Positions 1-7,217 of a stretch of DNA of 64,000 nt are shown here, piece after piece. The position numbers were made by a program, and so were the translations under genes. The DNA lies in contig CBFGTM010000011.1 of the NCBI GenBank assembly GCA_965652025.1, forward strand, positions 13,148 through 77,147, given 5' to 3'. The first letter of the stretch is position 1; every line of letters starts with the position of its first letter. The stretch is from CAVVWJ01 sp965652025 (GTDB taxonomy: Bacteria; Gemmatimonadota; Gemmatimonadetes; Gemmatimonadales; GWC2-71-9). Under the pieces are notes generated by a model. It was not told where the DNA came from, did not search any database, and worked only from the letters and a program-made list of their open reading frames with translations.

Positions 1-105
1 ACCTAGGAGTCCGACGGTAAGCACGATGATGGCGAGCATGAGCTCGATCAGGGTGAAACCGGCCTCTGCAGGTCTCATCCGAGCGGTCAGGGAAGCGGCG
101 GTCAT
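1..105 (-). CDS. PilV-like type IV prepilin, N-terminal part only
   Basis: Only the N terminus lies in the window; the gene runs off the left edge. Reading the minus strand from the ATG at 105 gives a short leader ending EAG, then the prepilin peptidase motif G|FTLIE followed by a hydrophobic stretch (LMLAIIVLTVGLLG). The conserved Glu at +5 of the mature protein is present. Type IV prepilins of this class are cleaved and methylated by PilD and form minor pilus or pseudopilus subunits in the inner membrane. The start codon overlaps the stop of the upstream prepilin (ATGA, 102-105), so the two are co-translated. An internal ATG at 78 would give a 7-residue leader, which is also normal for the family. 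The PilV label rests on context and the LLG-type helix and is tentative. Confidence 0.7.
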   Translation of the reverse strand, partial: MTAASLTARMRPAEAGFTLIELMLAIIVLTVGLLG

Positions 106-518
106 TGGACGGTCACCAGGCCGGCGGCGCTGACGGTCACGCTCTTCTGAGCACCGGCCCGCCCAACGACGAAAGTGCGGGCACCGGTTGTGGGAGGACC
201 GAATGCGGCCAGACGTACAGAGTCTGCCGAGAGAGCCGGGACGAACCGGGCGCTGCCCTCCAGGAGGCGGTCACCGATGAAGTCGACGTTGTAGGTCGAG
301 TCGTTGATCCGTTCCAGCGTGACCGGTTGGTTCCGGCGTATGGCTTCGATCTGGGCCCGGCGCAGGTCGCCGGCAAGCTGGTAGGCTGCGGTGTCGAGCT
401 GGTAGCGGGTGCGCTGGTTCCGAAACCGGGGGAGCGCAATAGCCATAACCAACCCAGCCATCACCATGACCAGGATGGCCTCGATCAGCGTGAACCCGCG
501 GGCACTCCGGCGTCTCAC
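102..518 (-). CDS. GspH/FimT-family type IV (pseudo)prepilin
   Basis: A 138-residue minor prepilin. Residues 1-8 form a basic leader, cleaved before F9 in the motif G|FTLIE; a hydrophobic helix (about residues 9-30) precedes a globular beta-rich part, as in GspH/FimT proteins. The family acts in type IV pilus or type II secretion assembly at the inner membrane. The start is GTG at 518, preceded by a strong GGAGGGG ribosome-binding site; there is no competing ATG. Its stop overlaps the ATG of the following prepilin, marking the start of a pilin operon that continues leftwards out of the window. Confident on family; specific role (FimT or GspH) not resolvable. Confidence 0.85.
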   Translation of the reverse strand: MRRRSARGFTLIEAILVMVMAGLVMAIALPRFRNQRTRYQLDTAAYQLAGDLRRAQIEAIRRNQPVTLERINDSTYNVDFIGDRLLEGSARFVPALSADSVRLAAFGPPTTGARTFVVGRAGAQKSVTVSAAGLVTVQ

Positions 519-813
519 ATACCCCTCCAGTGGATAAGACTCACGTGGCAGGTGGCGTGCCGCTAGGTATCTCCTTCGAAATCAACAGTTTGCGTGGGAG
601 AGGCAAGGCCGGAGCGTTGCATTACGCGAAAACAGCGTCCCCGCGTGACTGCCAGATTCGACGCGGTGTTAAGAAGTCGAATGGAGGTTTTATAGGTGCA
701 GCGATGTTCATCTCCACGATGGCAGGGCGCTGGGTCACATCGGCTCGACTAGTATTGGTACTAGATGATCGCTTTTACCGATACGTCACTAACGCAACGC
801 CGAGGAGTCATCC
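519..813. promoter_or_regulatory. Divergent intergenic region with inverted repeat
   Basis: About 295 bases separate the prepilin operon (minus) from the PfpI-type gene (plus), so promoters for both should lie here. I see one clean inverted repeat at 749-764 (CTAGTA, 4-base spacer, TACTAG), 50 bases before the PfpI start, in a locally AT-richer stretch. It could be an operator or part of a promoter. The open frames across the region look like chance frames of GC-rich DNA. Confidence 0.35.
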
Positions 814-1392
814 GTGTCACTGCGCGACAAGACCATTCTGTTCTTTGCCGGGCCGCTATACGAGGACCTCGAGCTCTGGTATCCCAAGATCCGGTTGGAG
901 GAGGAAGGCGCCCGGACTGTCGTGGCCGGAACCGGAGAGAAGACCTATCAGGGCAAGCGGGGGTATCCGATTACGGTCGATACCAGCGTGGACCAGATCT
1001 CGGCCCGGGACTTCGACGGGCTGGTGATTCCGGGAGGCTACGCGCCCGACATCATGCGTCGATCTGCCAAACTGCTGCAGCTCACCCGAGAGATCTATCA
1101 GGCGGGAAAGCCGGTCGCCTTCATCTGCCACGCCGGCTGGGTGCCGATCTCGGCAGGCATCGTCCGGGGGAAACGAGGCACCAGCGTGGGAGCGATCAAG
1201 GACGACCTGGTCAACGCCGGCCTGATCTGGGAAGACAGCCCGGTGGTGGTGGACGGGAATCTGATTTCGTCGCGGACGCCCGCGGACCTGCCGGTCTTCT
1301 GCAAGGCGCTGATTGCGGCCTTGGAGAAGTCGCGAGTCCCGAGTCAGGAGTCGCGTGCTCCGGCTGCGGCAGGTTCCCGGGCCAAGACGTGA
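814..1392 (+). CDS. pfpI: DJ-1/PfpI-family glutamine amidotransferase-like protein
   Basis: A 192-residue protein of the DJ-1/PfpI superfamily. The core is the flavodoxin-like fold with the nucleophile elbow CHAGW (Cys105, His106) and an acidic residue near residue 17-20 in the DLE region that normally polarises the Cys. Family members are proteases, chaperones or deglycases of glycated proteins; the exact activity cannot be read from sequence. The start is GTG at 814 with GAGGAG 6 bases upstream. The last about 20 residues are a Ser/Arg/Ala tail encoded by heptanucleotide repeats (1329-1356) and are unlike the family. The stop overlaps the GTG of mazG (GTGA), so the pair is translationally coupled. 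Confidence 0.85.
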   Translation: MSLRDKTILFFAGPLYEDLELWYPKIRLEEEGARTVVAGTGEKTYQGKRGYPITVDTSVDQISARDFDGLVIPGGYAPDIMRRSAKLLQLTREIYQAGKPVAFICHAGWVPISAGIVRGKRGTSVGAIKDDLVNAGLIWEDSPVVVDGNLISSRTPADLPVFCKALIAALEKSRVPSQESRAPAAAGSRAKT

Positions 1393-1418
1393 CCCGCGAC
1401 TCGGGACCCGCGACCGGC
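1329..1418. repeat. Inverted heptamer arrays spanning the pfpI-mazG junction
   Basis: Four 7-bp units (gtcgcga, gtcccga, gtcagga, gtcgcgt) lie at 1329-1356. After a 34-bp spacer four units of opposite orientation (gacccgc, gactcgg, gacccgc, gaccggc) lie at 1391-1418. Left and right arrays are near reverse complements and could pair in RNA. The left array encodes the C-terminal tail of the PfpI-type protein; the right array encodes the first residues of MazG. Same architecture as the elements at 20563, 38290 and 40004, but without their palindromic core. Confidence 0.75.
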
Positions 1419-1760
1419 GACTTCCTTACCCACGCGCAGCGCCGGGTAGACCAGTGGGTGCAGCAATACGAGGAAGGCTACTTCGATTCCCTGACCAACC
1501 TGGCTCGGCTGGCCGAAGAGGTGGGAGAGCTGGCCCGGGAGATCAATCACCGGTACGGCCAGAAGACCAAGAAGCCCGAAGAGCCCGAGGGCAGCCTGGG
1601 CATGGAGATGGCCGATATTCTTTTCGTGCTGATCTGCATGGCCAACCGGGAGGGGATCGACTTGCAGCAGGCGTTCGACCGGATGATGGAGAAGGTGACG
1701 GCGCGCGACGATGCGCGATGGAAGAAAAAGAATCCGAGCGCGCCGTCATCCCGAGCGTAG
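1389..1760 (+). CDS. mazG: MazG-like nucleotide pyrophosphohydrolase
   Basis: A 123-residue MazG/YpjD-type protein. It keeps the all-alpha NTP pyrophosphohydrolase signature: EExxE (LAEEVGELAREI) in the middle and ExxD (EMADILFVL) later, which bind Mg2+. The family hydrolyses (d)NTPs to NMP plus pyrophosphate, as house-cleaning or to modulate ppGpp. The start is the GTG at 1389, overlapping the upstream stop by GTGA. The first about 12 residues come from a heptamer repeat array, and the conserved domain begins around THAQRRVDQW. The stop codon lies within a hairpin-forming repeat (1745-1811). Confidence 0.85.
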   Translation: MTRDSGPATGDFLTHAQRRVDQWVQQYEEGYFDSLTNLARLAEEVGELAREINHRYGQKTKKPEEPEGSLGMEMADILFVLICMANREGIDLQQAFDRMMEKVTARDDARWKKKNPSAPSSRA

Positions 1761-1811
1761 CGAGGGATCTCACCGAATCTGGAGAGATCCTTTCGCTTCG
1801 CTCAGGATGAC
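1745..1811. repeat. REP-like inverted repeat between convergent mazG and rsgA
   Basis: The left arm (1745-1770, beginning GTCATCCCGAGCG) and the right arm (1785-1811, ending CTCAGGATGAC) are imperfect reverse complements and can form a long hairpin. It sits between two convergent genes and contains the mazG stop codon. Palindromes starting GTCATCCCGAG are a widely scattered repeat type in bacterial genomes. Here the hairpin may serve both transcription units as a processing or termination structure, although there is no U-tract. Confidence 0.7.
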
Positions 1812-1827
1812 CGCAGCTGCGCCGCTG

Positions 1828-2733
1828 TTACTCCCATGCTTCCGGCGCGCTCTCCAGCTCGGCGAGAAGCACCCGGTAACTCTCCAGCCGGTCGGAACGA
1901 ATCTCACCCTTTTCTGCCGCGGCGCCGATCCGACAGCCCGGTTCGCTCACGTGCCTGCAGTCGGCATAGCGGCATTCCCCGATGAACGGCCGCATCTCCG
2001 GAAAGCAGCTAGCCAGTTCTCGAGGCTCGATCCCCCACAGGCCCACCTCGCTGAATCCCGGCGTATCTACTAGAAAACCCCCCGCCCCGAGTGGGAGCAT
2101 GACCGCCGAAACGGTGGTGTTCTTTCCCCGCCTTACCCGCCGGCTGATCTCCCCGATCCGCAGCTTGAGCCCTGGTTGGACCGCATTGAGCAGACTCGAC
2201 TTTCCCGCTCCGGACGGGCCGGTGACCACGGAGATGCGGCCGCGGAGCGCCGCGGCAAGCTGCTCGATGCCCAGTCCGGTGCGGGCACTGGTCGGAAACA
2301 CCGTGTAGCCCGCATCCTGGCAGCGCTGGATGAGCTCCCAGCCGGGCTCGAGCTCAACCTTGTTGACGATGACGGCAGCGGGAATGGAATTGGCTTCGGC
2401 AACGACGAGCAGACGATCGATGAGCTGCGGTATGGGCGCGGGATTCACGGTGGCGGTCACTACCAGGACCTGGTCGACGTTCGCGGCCACCGGCCGGGTG
2501 CCCCGTCCCTCGGGCACTCGCCGCTCCAGCAGGCTGGCCCGGGGCTCCACTCCTATGATCCCGTACACCTCTCCGGTGGGCTCGGGCTCGAGCTGCACCC
2601 GGTCCCCCACTACGACCCGCGGCGTGTCCACCTTGGCCTTGCCCCGGAGGACCGCGCGTACCTCCCCTCCGGCAGTGTTTACTCGATAGACCGAGCCATC
2701 CCGTTCCAATACGGTGCCGATCGGTAGACTCAC
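1828..2733 (-). CDS. rsgA: Ribosome small-subunit-dependent GTPase RsgA
   Basis: A 301-residue circularly permuted GTPase that aids 30S subunit maturation. An N-terminal OB-fold (about 1-68) is followed by the GTPase motifs in permuted order: G4 NKVE (about 125), G1 GPSGAGKSSLLN (about 172), G3 DTPGF (about 228). The C-terminal zinc knuckle has Cys/His ligands in ECRYADCRHVSEPGC. Length is normal for the family. The start is GTG at 2733, overlapping the stop of the preceding small gene (GTGA), rather than a longer frame reaching 2838 whose extra N terminus does not resemble RsgA. Last gene of the prodh-hypothetical-rsgA operon. Confidence 0.93.
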   Translation of the reverse strand: MSLPIGTVLERDGSVYRVNTAGGEVRAVLRGKAKVDTPRVVVGDRVQLEPEPTGEVYGIIGVEPRASLLERRVPEGRGTRPVAANVDQVLVVTATVNPAPIPQLIDRLLVVAEANSIPAAVIVNKVELEPGWELIQRCQDAGYTVFPTSARTGLGIEQLAAALRGRISVVTGPSGAGKSSLLNAVQPGLKLRIGEISRRVRRGKNTTVSAVMLPLGAGGFLVDTPGFSEVGLWGIEPRELASCFPEMRPFIGECRYADCRHVSEPGCRIGAAAEKGEIRSDRLESYRVLLAELESAPEAWE

Positions 2734-3044
2734 CAGGGTTCGGGTGCACTGGCGATGGCCTCGTCCAGCGCGGCTTTCACATCGTACAGCGAGAGGCCCT
2801 CCAGCCGGGTGCTGGCCTCTTCCGGAGTGCGTCCCCACGCCAGGGTCTCGGACTCCAGGTGACCGACCGGCCGGTCGCCACCCGGCGACCAGCGCACGAA
2901 CAGCAGCGCCGCGCCGTAGAGTCCCCGCAGGTCCGGCTCCTCCTCGACGTAGATCGCGACCGAGTAGGCCTGCCCATCGCTGCCACTGAAGGCGGCCGCC
3001 CGGTCATGCTTCTGCATGTACCCGCCCAGCGTGAACTCACTCAC
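2730..3044 (-). CDS. Conserved-looking small protein of unknown function
   Basis: A 104-residue acidic protein that I do not recognise. The predicted fold is mixed alpha/beta, with a middle segment (YSVAIYVEEEPD...GAALLFVRW) suggestive of beta strands and a C-terminal helix (STRLEGLSLYDVKAALDEAIA). No signal peptide or membrane segment. The start is GTG at 3044, overlapping the proline dehydrogenase stop by 4 bases; its own stop overlaps the rsgA start in the same way. Its tight coupling on both sides supports a real gene. Function unknown. Confidence 0.7.
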   Translation of the reverse strand: MSEFTLGGYMQKHDRAAAFSGSDGQAYSVAIYVEEEPDLRGLYGAALLFVRWSPGGDRPVGHLESETLAWGRTPEEASTRLEGLSLYDVKAALDEAIASAPEPW

Positions 3045-3970
3045 CTGCCCGGCACCGACTCTCGAATGAGGTTTCCCAGGATGAACGCGATGTTCGCCGG
3101 ACGTTCGGCCAACCGTCGCATGAGATAAGGATACCATTGGGTGCCGAAGGGGATATAGACCCGCATGTTGTACCCGGCCTGTCGCAGCCGGGCCTGGAGG
3201 TCCCGCCGTACACCGTAGAGCATCTGAAATTCGAATCGCTCCGCCGGGATGTGCCGCTGCTGGGTAAATCGGCGGGCGTGCTCGAGGATGGCCTCGTCAT
3301 GGGTGGCGATCCCGGGATAGTTCCCGTTCAGCAGCAGCCGCTCCATCAGGAGCACGTAGTTACGGTCGACGTCCTGCTTGTCGGGAAACGCCACCTCGGG
3401 CGGCTCCAGATAGGCGCCCTTGCAAAGGCGCACCCTGGCCCGGCGGGCGATGAGGTCCTCGATGTCGCGCTCGGAGCGGCGCAAAGCAGATTGGATGACG
3501 ACCCCGCAGTGCTCCGGGTAGGAGTTGAAGAGCCGCCTGGTGAAAAAGTTCAGTGTCTTCTGAGTGTAGTCCGAGCTCTCCATGTCCAGCCGGACAAAGC
3601 CATTCAGCTGCATTGCCCGATCCAGGATCTGCTCCATGTTCCGGTAGCAGAGGTCTTCCGCGATGTCGAGACCCATCTGGGTCAGCTTGACCGAGACGTT
3701 GACCTCCTGTCCGGCCTGGGCCAGGCGGTCCAGCATCCGGAGATACTGGTCCCGTGCGGCGACCGCTTCGGACTCGACGGTGACGCTCTCGCCCAGGAGA
3801 TCGAGCGACGCGGTGATCCCTCGCTGGGCCAGCTCGCGAGCGGCCTGCACTGCCTCATCGATGGTCTCACCGGCCACAAATCGCGAAGCAAACTTCCGGG
3901 CCAGTCGGTTGCGTCGAACGAAGTCGAAGATCTTCCGCTGCTCTGACAGCCAGAGCAGGCTTTGACGCAT
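3041..3970 (-). CDS. Proline dehydrogenase (monofunctional PRODH)
   Basis: A 309-residue FAD enzyme oxidising proline to pyrroline-5-carboxylate. It has the PRODH (beta/alpha)8 barrel signatures: NVSVKLTQMGLDI, VRLDMESSDYT, RLCKGAYLEP and the C-terminal FEFQMLYGVR and RVYIPFGTQWYPYLMRRLAERP that contact FAD and substrate. Length matches monofunctional enzymes of Gram-positive or Thermus type, not the bifunctional PutA; no P5C dehydrogenase domain follows. I chose the ATG at 3970 because the conserved amphipathic N terminus (FVRRNRLARKFASRFVAGET) starts just after it. The longer frame to 4204 reads through heptamer repeats. It begins the operon with the small protein and rsgA. Confidence 0.92.
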   Translation of the reverse strand: MRQSLLWLSEQRKIFDFVRRNRLARKFASRFVAGETIDEAVQAARELAQRGITASLDLLGESVTVESEAVAARDQYLRMLDRLAQAGQEVNVSVKLTQMGLDIAEDLCYRNMEQILDRAMQLNGFVRLDMESSDYTQKTLNFFTRRLFNSYPEHCGVVIQSALRRSERDIEDLIARRARVRLCKGAYLEPPEVAFPDKQDVDRNYVLLMERLLLNGNYPGIATHDEAILEHARRFTQQRHIPAERFEFQMLYGVRRDLQARLRQAGYNMRVYIPFGTQWYPYLMRRLAERPANIAFILGNLIRESVPGR

Positions 3971-4142
3971 GAGCAGGTGGAGGCTCCGGGTTGAAGTGCG
4001 GGGAAAACCTATCAGGGAACAGGGACCGGGGACCAGGGACACGGTCAGTGGTACGTACCCTGTGACACCCGTCACGGGCTCCCGGCCCGATTCTGATATC
4101 CTCGATTGAGCGCTCATCTGCAATCTCATTTCGGGCGAAACA
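3971..4142. promoter_or_regulatory. Divergent promoter region with repeats and palindromes
   Basis: This region separates proline dehydrogenase (minus) from topoisomerase IB (plus). It holds four heptamers (cagggaa, cagggac, cggggac, cagggac) at 4013-4040, a perfect 10-bp palindrome GGTACGTACC at 4050-4059, and an inverted repeat GTGAC-ACCC-GTCAC at 4062-4075 extended by two G:C pairs. The palindromes are plausible operators for either gene; no regulator can be assigned. Confidence 0.4.
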
Positions 4143-5309
4143 ATGGCGACACGGCAGCGGCGGTGGCGGCGGGTGGAGAAGAAGGTGATCAAACGCGTGC
4201 GCAAGGCCCCCGCGCCGGCGGCGGAAGTGATCAGCGATCCGGTCGAGTCGGCCCAGGCCGCGGGGCTGCGCTATGTGAGCGACACCCAGCCCGGCATCCG
4301 GCGGAAGCGGGCAGGAAAGGGCTTCGCCTACGTGGGAGCTGATGGCAAGACGATTCGCGACGCCAAGGAGCTGTCCCGGATCCGCTCGCTCGCCGTCCCA
4401 CCGGCATACACCGACGTCTGGATCTGCCCCAGCCCCAATGGCCACATCCAGGCCACCGGTCGTGACGCCCGAGGCCGTAAGCAGTATCGCTATCATCCGA
4501 AATGGCGGGAGGTGCGGGACGAGACCAAGTTCGGCCGGATGCTCGTTTTCAGTCAGGCCCTGCCGAAGATTCGCGCCCGGATCGAGCGTGATCTCGGCCT
4601 CTCTGGGCTGCCCAAAGAGAAGGTGCTCGCCACCGTGGTACGGCTGCTGGAGTGCACCTGCATCCGGGTGGGCAACGACGAGTACGCCAAGGCAAACCGG
4701 TCCTTTGGCCTGACCACGCTGCAGGACCGGCACGTGGAGGTCTCCGGCTCAAATCTCCGTTTCGAGTTTCGGGGCAAGAGTGGCAAGGTGCACAAGGTGG
4801 ACCTGAACGATCGGCGGCTGGCCCGCATCGTCGAGCGCTGCCAGGATCTCCCGGGCGAAGACCTGTTTCAGTACCTCGACGACGAGGGAGTGCGGCAGAG
4901 CGTGGGCTCGGGGGACGTCAACGACTACATCCGGGCGATTTCGGGTCAGGAGTTCACCGCAAAAGACTTTCGCACCTGGGCAGGGACCATTCTCGCGGTG
5001 GATGCGCTCACCCAAGTGGGAGCGTGGAGCTCCCAGCGCCAGGCCAAATCCAACGTGCTTCGGGCCATCGATCGGGTGGCCGAGCAGCTCAACAACACCC
5101 GGGCCGTGTGTCGGAAGTATTACGTCCATCCTGCGGTGTTCGAGACCTACCTTGCCGGCACCCTGCTGGAACATCTCCAGAATGGAACCAAGCAGTCGGC
5201 CACCCGGGAGCTGACCTCTGAGGAGCTGGGCGTGGTGCGGCTGCTGCAGAAGGTCGGAGCGAATGGGAACGGCAGGAGCGGAAGCAGCGGAAAGAGCGGG
5301 AATAAGTGA
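4143..5309 (+). CDS. DNA topoisomerase IB (eukaryotic/poxvirus type)
   Basis: A 388-residue type IB topoisomerase, which relaxes supercoils through a 3'-phosphotyrosyl intermediate. The N-terminal half carries the recognisable GLRYVSDTQPGIRRKRAGKGF start of the bacterial enzymes. The catalytic half has the basic motif ECTCIRVGNDEYAK, the FRGKSGKVHKV hairpin (catalytic Lys), FTAKDFRTWAGT (catalytic Arg region) and the nucleophile in KYYVHPAV (Tyr about 327). Length is typical of bacterial TopIB. The C-terminal about 20 residues (Gly/Ser/Asn-rich) are low-complexity and end at a GTGA overlap with the next gene. Found patchily in bacteria including desiccation-tolerant groups. Confidence 0.92.
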   Translation: MATRQRRWRRVEKKVIKRVRKAPAPAAEVISDPVESAQAAGLRYVSDTQPGIRRKRAGKGFAYVGADGKTIRDAKELSRIRSLAVPPAYTDVWICPSPNGHIQATGRDARGRKQYRYHPKWREVRDETKFGRMLVFSQALPKIRARIERDLGLSGLPKEKVLATVVRLLECTCIRVGNDEYAKANRSFGLTTLQDRHVEVSGSNLRFEFRGKSGKVHKVDLNDRRLARIVERCQDLPGEDLFQYLDDEGVRQSVGSGDVNDYIRAISGQEFTAKDFRTWAGTILAVDALTQVGAWSSQRQAKSNVLRAIDRVAEQLNNTRAVCRKYYVHPAVFETYLAGTLLEHLQNGTKQSATRELTSEELGVVRLLQKVGANGNGRSGSSGKSGNK

Positions 5310-5818
5310 GCTGCCGCCCTTCACTGTTCACTCTTTACGCTTCACTGTTTCTCCTCGCCTGCTCCTCCCCCCGCGACCAGGCAGCGCCCCCCAACTGGGG
5401 TCAGGTTCCTGTCTCCATCGAGGTCCGCCTGGCCCAGGGCGGGCCCGGAACCGGATTGGAACCCGCCACGGTGTTTGGTCAAGGGAAGACGGTATACCTC
5501 CACTCCAAACCAGAGCTCACCAACAGCGACATTACCCGAGTCGAGGCCGTAAAGACCAGGATTGGAGAGGGGCTGATCCTTCAGGTCTGGCACACCAAAG
5601 CCGGAGCCCGGCGGATGGCCGAGCTGACGGCCCAGCACATCGGCGACAGTCTTGCAATTCTGATCAATTCGGCCGTGATCGCGGTCCCAATCATTCGGGA
5701 GACGATCAACCCCGGAACCGAGATGCCCAGCGACATCGGCGTTCCTCTGCAACCGAAGGAAGCCAGCCAATTGGCTCAGGCCGTGTCGCGGACCTGGCCA
5801 GCGCGAGACCGGAAGTAA
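5306..5818 (+). CDS. Lipoprotein resembling the SecD periplasmic P1 head domain
   Basis: A 170-residue protein with a short signal peptide ending in a lipobox (LFLLAC, Cys19). The middle and C-terminal part (about 75-135, LILQVWHTKAGARRMAELT to NSAVIAVPIIRETI) resembles the periplasmic P1 head region of SecD/SecDF, where proteins show a similar GA.RMAELT..N.G..LAI..D..V...P.I pattern. A free-standing lipoprotein of this kind may be a domain relic; its function is unknown. The start is GTG at 5306, overlapping the topoisomerase stop. The signal peptide is encoded by four heptamers (5319-5346: cttcact, gttcact, ctttacg, cttcact). Confidence 0.65.
   Translation: MSCRPSLFTLYASLFLLACSSPRDQAAPPNWGQVPVSIEVRLAQGGPGTGLEPATVFGQGKTVYLHSKPELTNSDITRVEAVKTRIGEGLILQVWHTKAGARRMAELTAQHIGDSLAILINSAVIAVPIIRETINPGTEMPSDIGVPLQPKEASQLAQAVSRTWPARDRK
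5319..5346. repeat. Heptamer array inside a lipoprotein signal peptide
   Basis: Four consecutive 7-bp units (cttcact, gttcact, ctttacg, cttcact) encode most of the hydrophobic part of the signal peptide of the SecD-P1-like lipoprotein. The DNA just upstream (about 5263-5310, the end of the topoisomerase gene) contains looser purine-rich heptamers that are partly complementary, so the whole looks like a decayed version of the inverted-heptamer element seen elsewhere. Confidence 0.6.
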
Positions 5819-5954
5819 CATCGTCCCCTGTGTCTCCGCTTCCGACCCGCCCGTCTCCCTGAACAGGTGACCGGATCTTCGGCCCCCTCGCGTATCGGCG
5901 TCGAAGTCGTTCGCTCCCCCCCAGCAGCGTTCCATACCGCCGGACAGGCCGCTC

Positions 5955-7217
5955 ATGCCGGAATTCTACGTGGAACCAGTGGGGCCGCTTAACGTAGATC
6001 CTGGTGTGAGGTCGCACCGGACTCGCTGGGGTGTTATGTCCGTCTCTCCCGCCGCCGGCTTCGCAGGGGCCGCTGTTTCCGGGGCGATCCCGCTCCTGCC
6101 GGGCCGCCAGCCGATTGCTTGGACATTGGTGGTCGCGGGTTGGACCCTGGTGGGTCTGGGATATTTCACCTCCCTCGTCTCCGAGCCGGCTCCAGCCGGA
6201 ATCGCGCCCGTCCCCTGGACTCGGCTGCTGCCGCTCGCGCTCGGCACCGCCTGGATCTGGGCCGCACTCACTCCCCCGGTTCTATGGCTCACCCGCCGGG
6301 CGAGCTTTGCGCCCGGCCAGCGCCCCTATGGCATCCTGATATTTGCCGCCGCCGGCGCTCTTTTCTTTCTGGTTTCGGGGGCGTTGGAGTGGCTGCTCGG
6401 AATGGCGACAGGAACTGCCAGCTGGGGGCAATTCTGGTCGACCCTCGTCACCGAGTGCGTAGAGACCAGGCTGCTGGCCTTTCTGGCTATTGTGGCGTTG
6501 GGCTGGTCGGCCCGCTATTTCGCGCTCTATCGCACGCGACACCTGCATGCCTCTGATCTGGAGACCCGGCTGGCCAAGACTCACCTGCAGGTGCTCAAGA
6601 TGCAGCTGCAGCCGCACTTTCTTTTCAACACCCTCAATACCATTGCCGAGCTGGTGCACACCGATCCAGAGGCGGCGGATCAGATGATTACCCGGCTCGG
6701 CCGGCTGCTGCGTCTCTCGCTGGATCACGCCAGCCATCAGGTCGTTCCTCTTCGGCAGGAAGCCGACATTCTCCGGGTCTACATCGACATCGAGCAGGTG
6801 AGGTTCCAGGATCGGTTGCAGGTAGTCTGGGATCTGACTCCCGAGACCCTCGACGCAGCGGTGCCGACGCTGCTCTGGCAGCCGGTGCTGGAGAACGCCA
6901 TTCGTCACGGGGTCACGCCACTGGCGGGACGAGGGCTGATCCTGATCGCCTCCCGGCTGGAGCAGGAGGACCTCGTGCTGGAGATCAGGGACAACGGCCA
7001 GGGTTTGCCCCCGGGTGGTGTCCCCCGCGAGGGGGTGGGGCTCCGAAACGTGCGGGAGCGACTGAGTCAGCTCTATGGCCTCCGGGCTCGCTTCACCCTC
7101 ACGCCGGCGCTTGGTGGCGGCGCCGTCGCCATCCTGCGACTGCCCTTCATCCACTGCGAGGTCCCCCACACCCCGGTGCCGCTGCCCCAGTCTGAAGTGG
7201 AGGAGCTGATCCCATGA
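5955..7217 (+). CDS. LytS/YehU-type membrane sensor histidine kinase
   Basis: A histidine kinase of the His_kinase (LytS-like) family, 420 residues from this start. Several hydrophobic segments between about 35 and 195 form the membrane domain. The H-box LQPHFLFNTLNTIAEL, N-box ENAIRHG, G-boxes DNGQGLP and GVGLRNVRERL follow in the usual order. No extracytoplasmic sensor domain is evident, so the signal may be sensed in the membrane. A second in-frame ATG at 6036 would remove a hydrophilic 27-residue extension and is equally plausible. The stop overlaps the downstream LytTR response regulator (ATGA), so the pair is a two-component system. Confidence 0.88.
   Translation: MPEFYVEPVGPLNVDPGVRSHRTRWGVMSVSPAAGFAGAAVSGAIPLLPGRQPIAWTLVVAGWTLVGLGYFTSLVSEPAPAGIAPVPWTRLLPLALGTAWIWAALTPPVLWLTRRASFAPGQRPYGILIFAAAGALFFLVSGALEWLLGMATGTASWGQFWSTLVTECVETRLLAFLAIVALGWSARYFALYRTRHLHASDLETRLAKTHLQVLKMQLQPHFLFNTLNTIAELVHTDPEAADQMITRLGRLLRLSLDHASHQVVPLRQEADILRVYIDIEQVRFQDRLQVVWDLTPETLDAAVPTLLWQPVLENAIRHGVTPLAGRGLILIASRLEQEDLVLEIRDNGQGLPPGGVPREGVGLRNVRERLSQLYGLRARFTLTPALGGGAVAILRLPFIHCEVPHTPVPLPQSEVEELIP

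Noticed and set aside
765..1388. N-terminal two thirds of a 331-residue frame ending in MazG
   Set aside because: It overlaps the PfpI-type gene in another frame and has no resemblance to any domain; MazG itself starts at GTG 1389.
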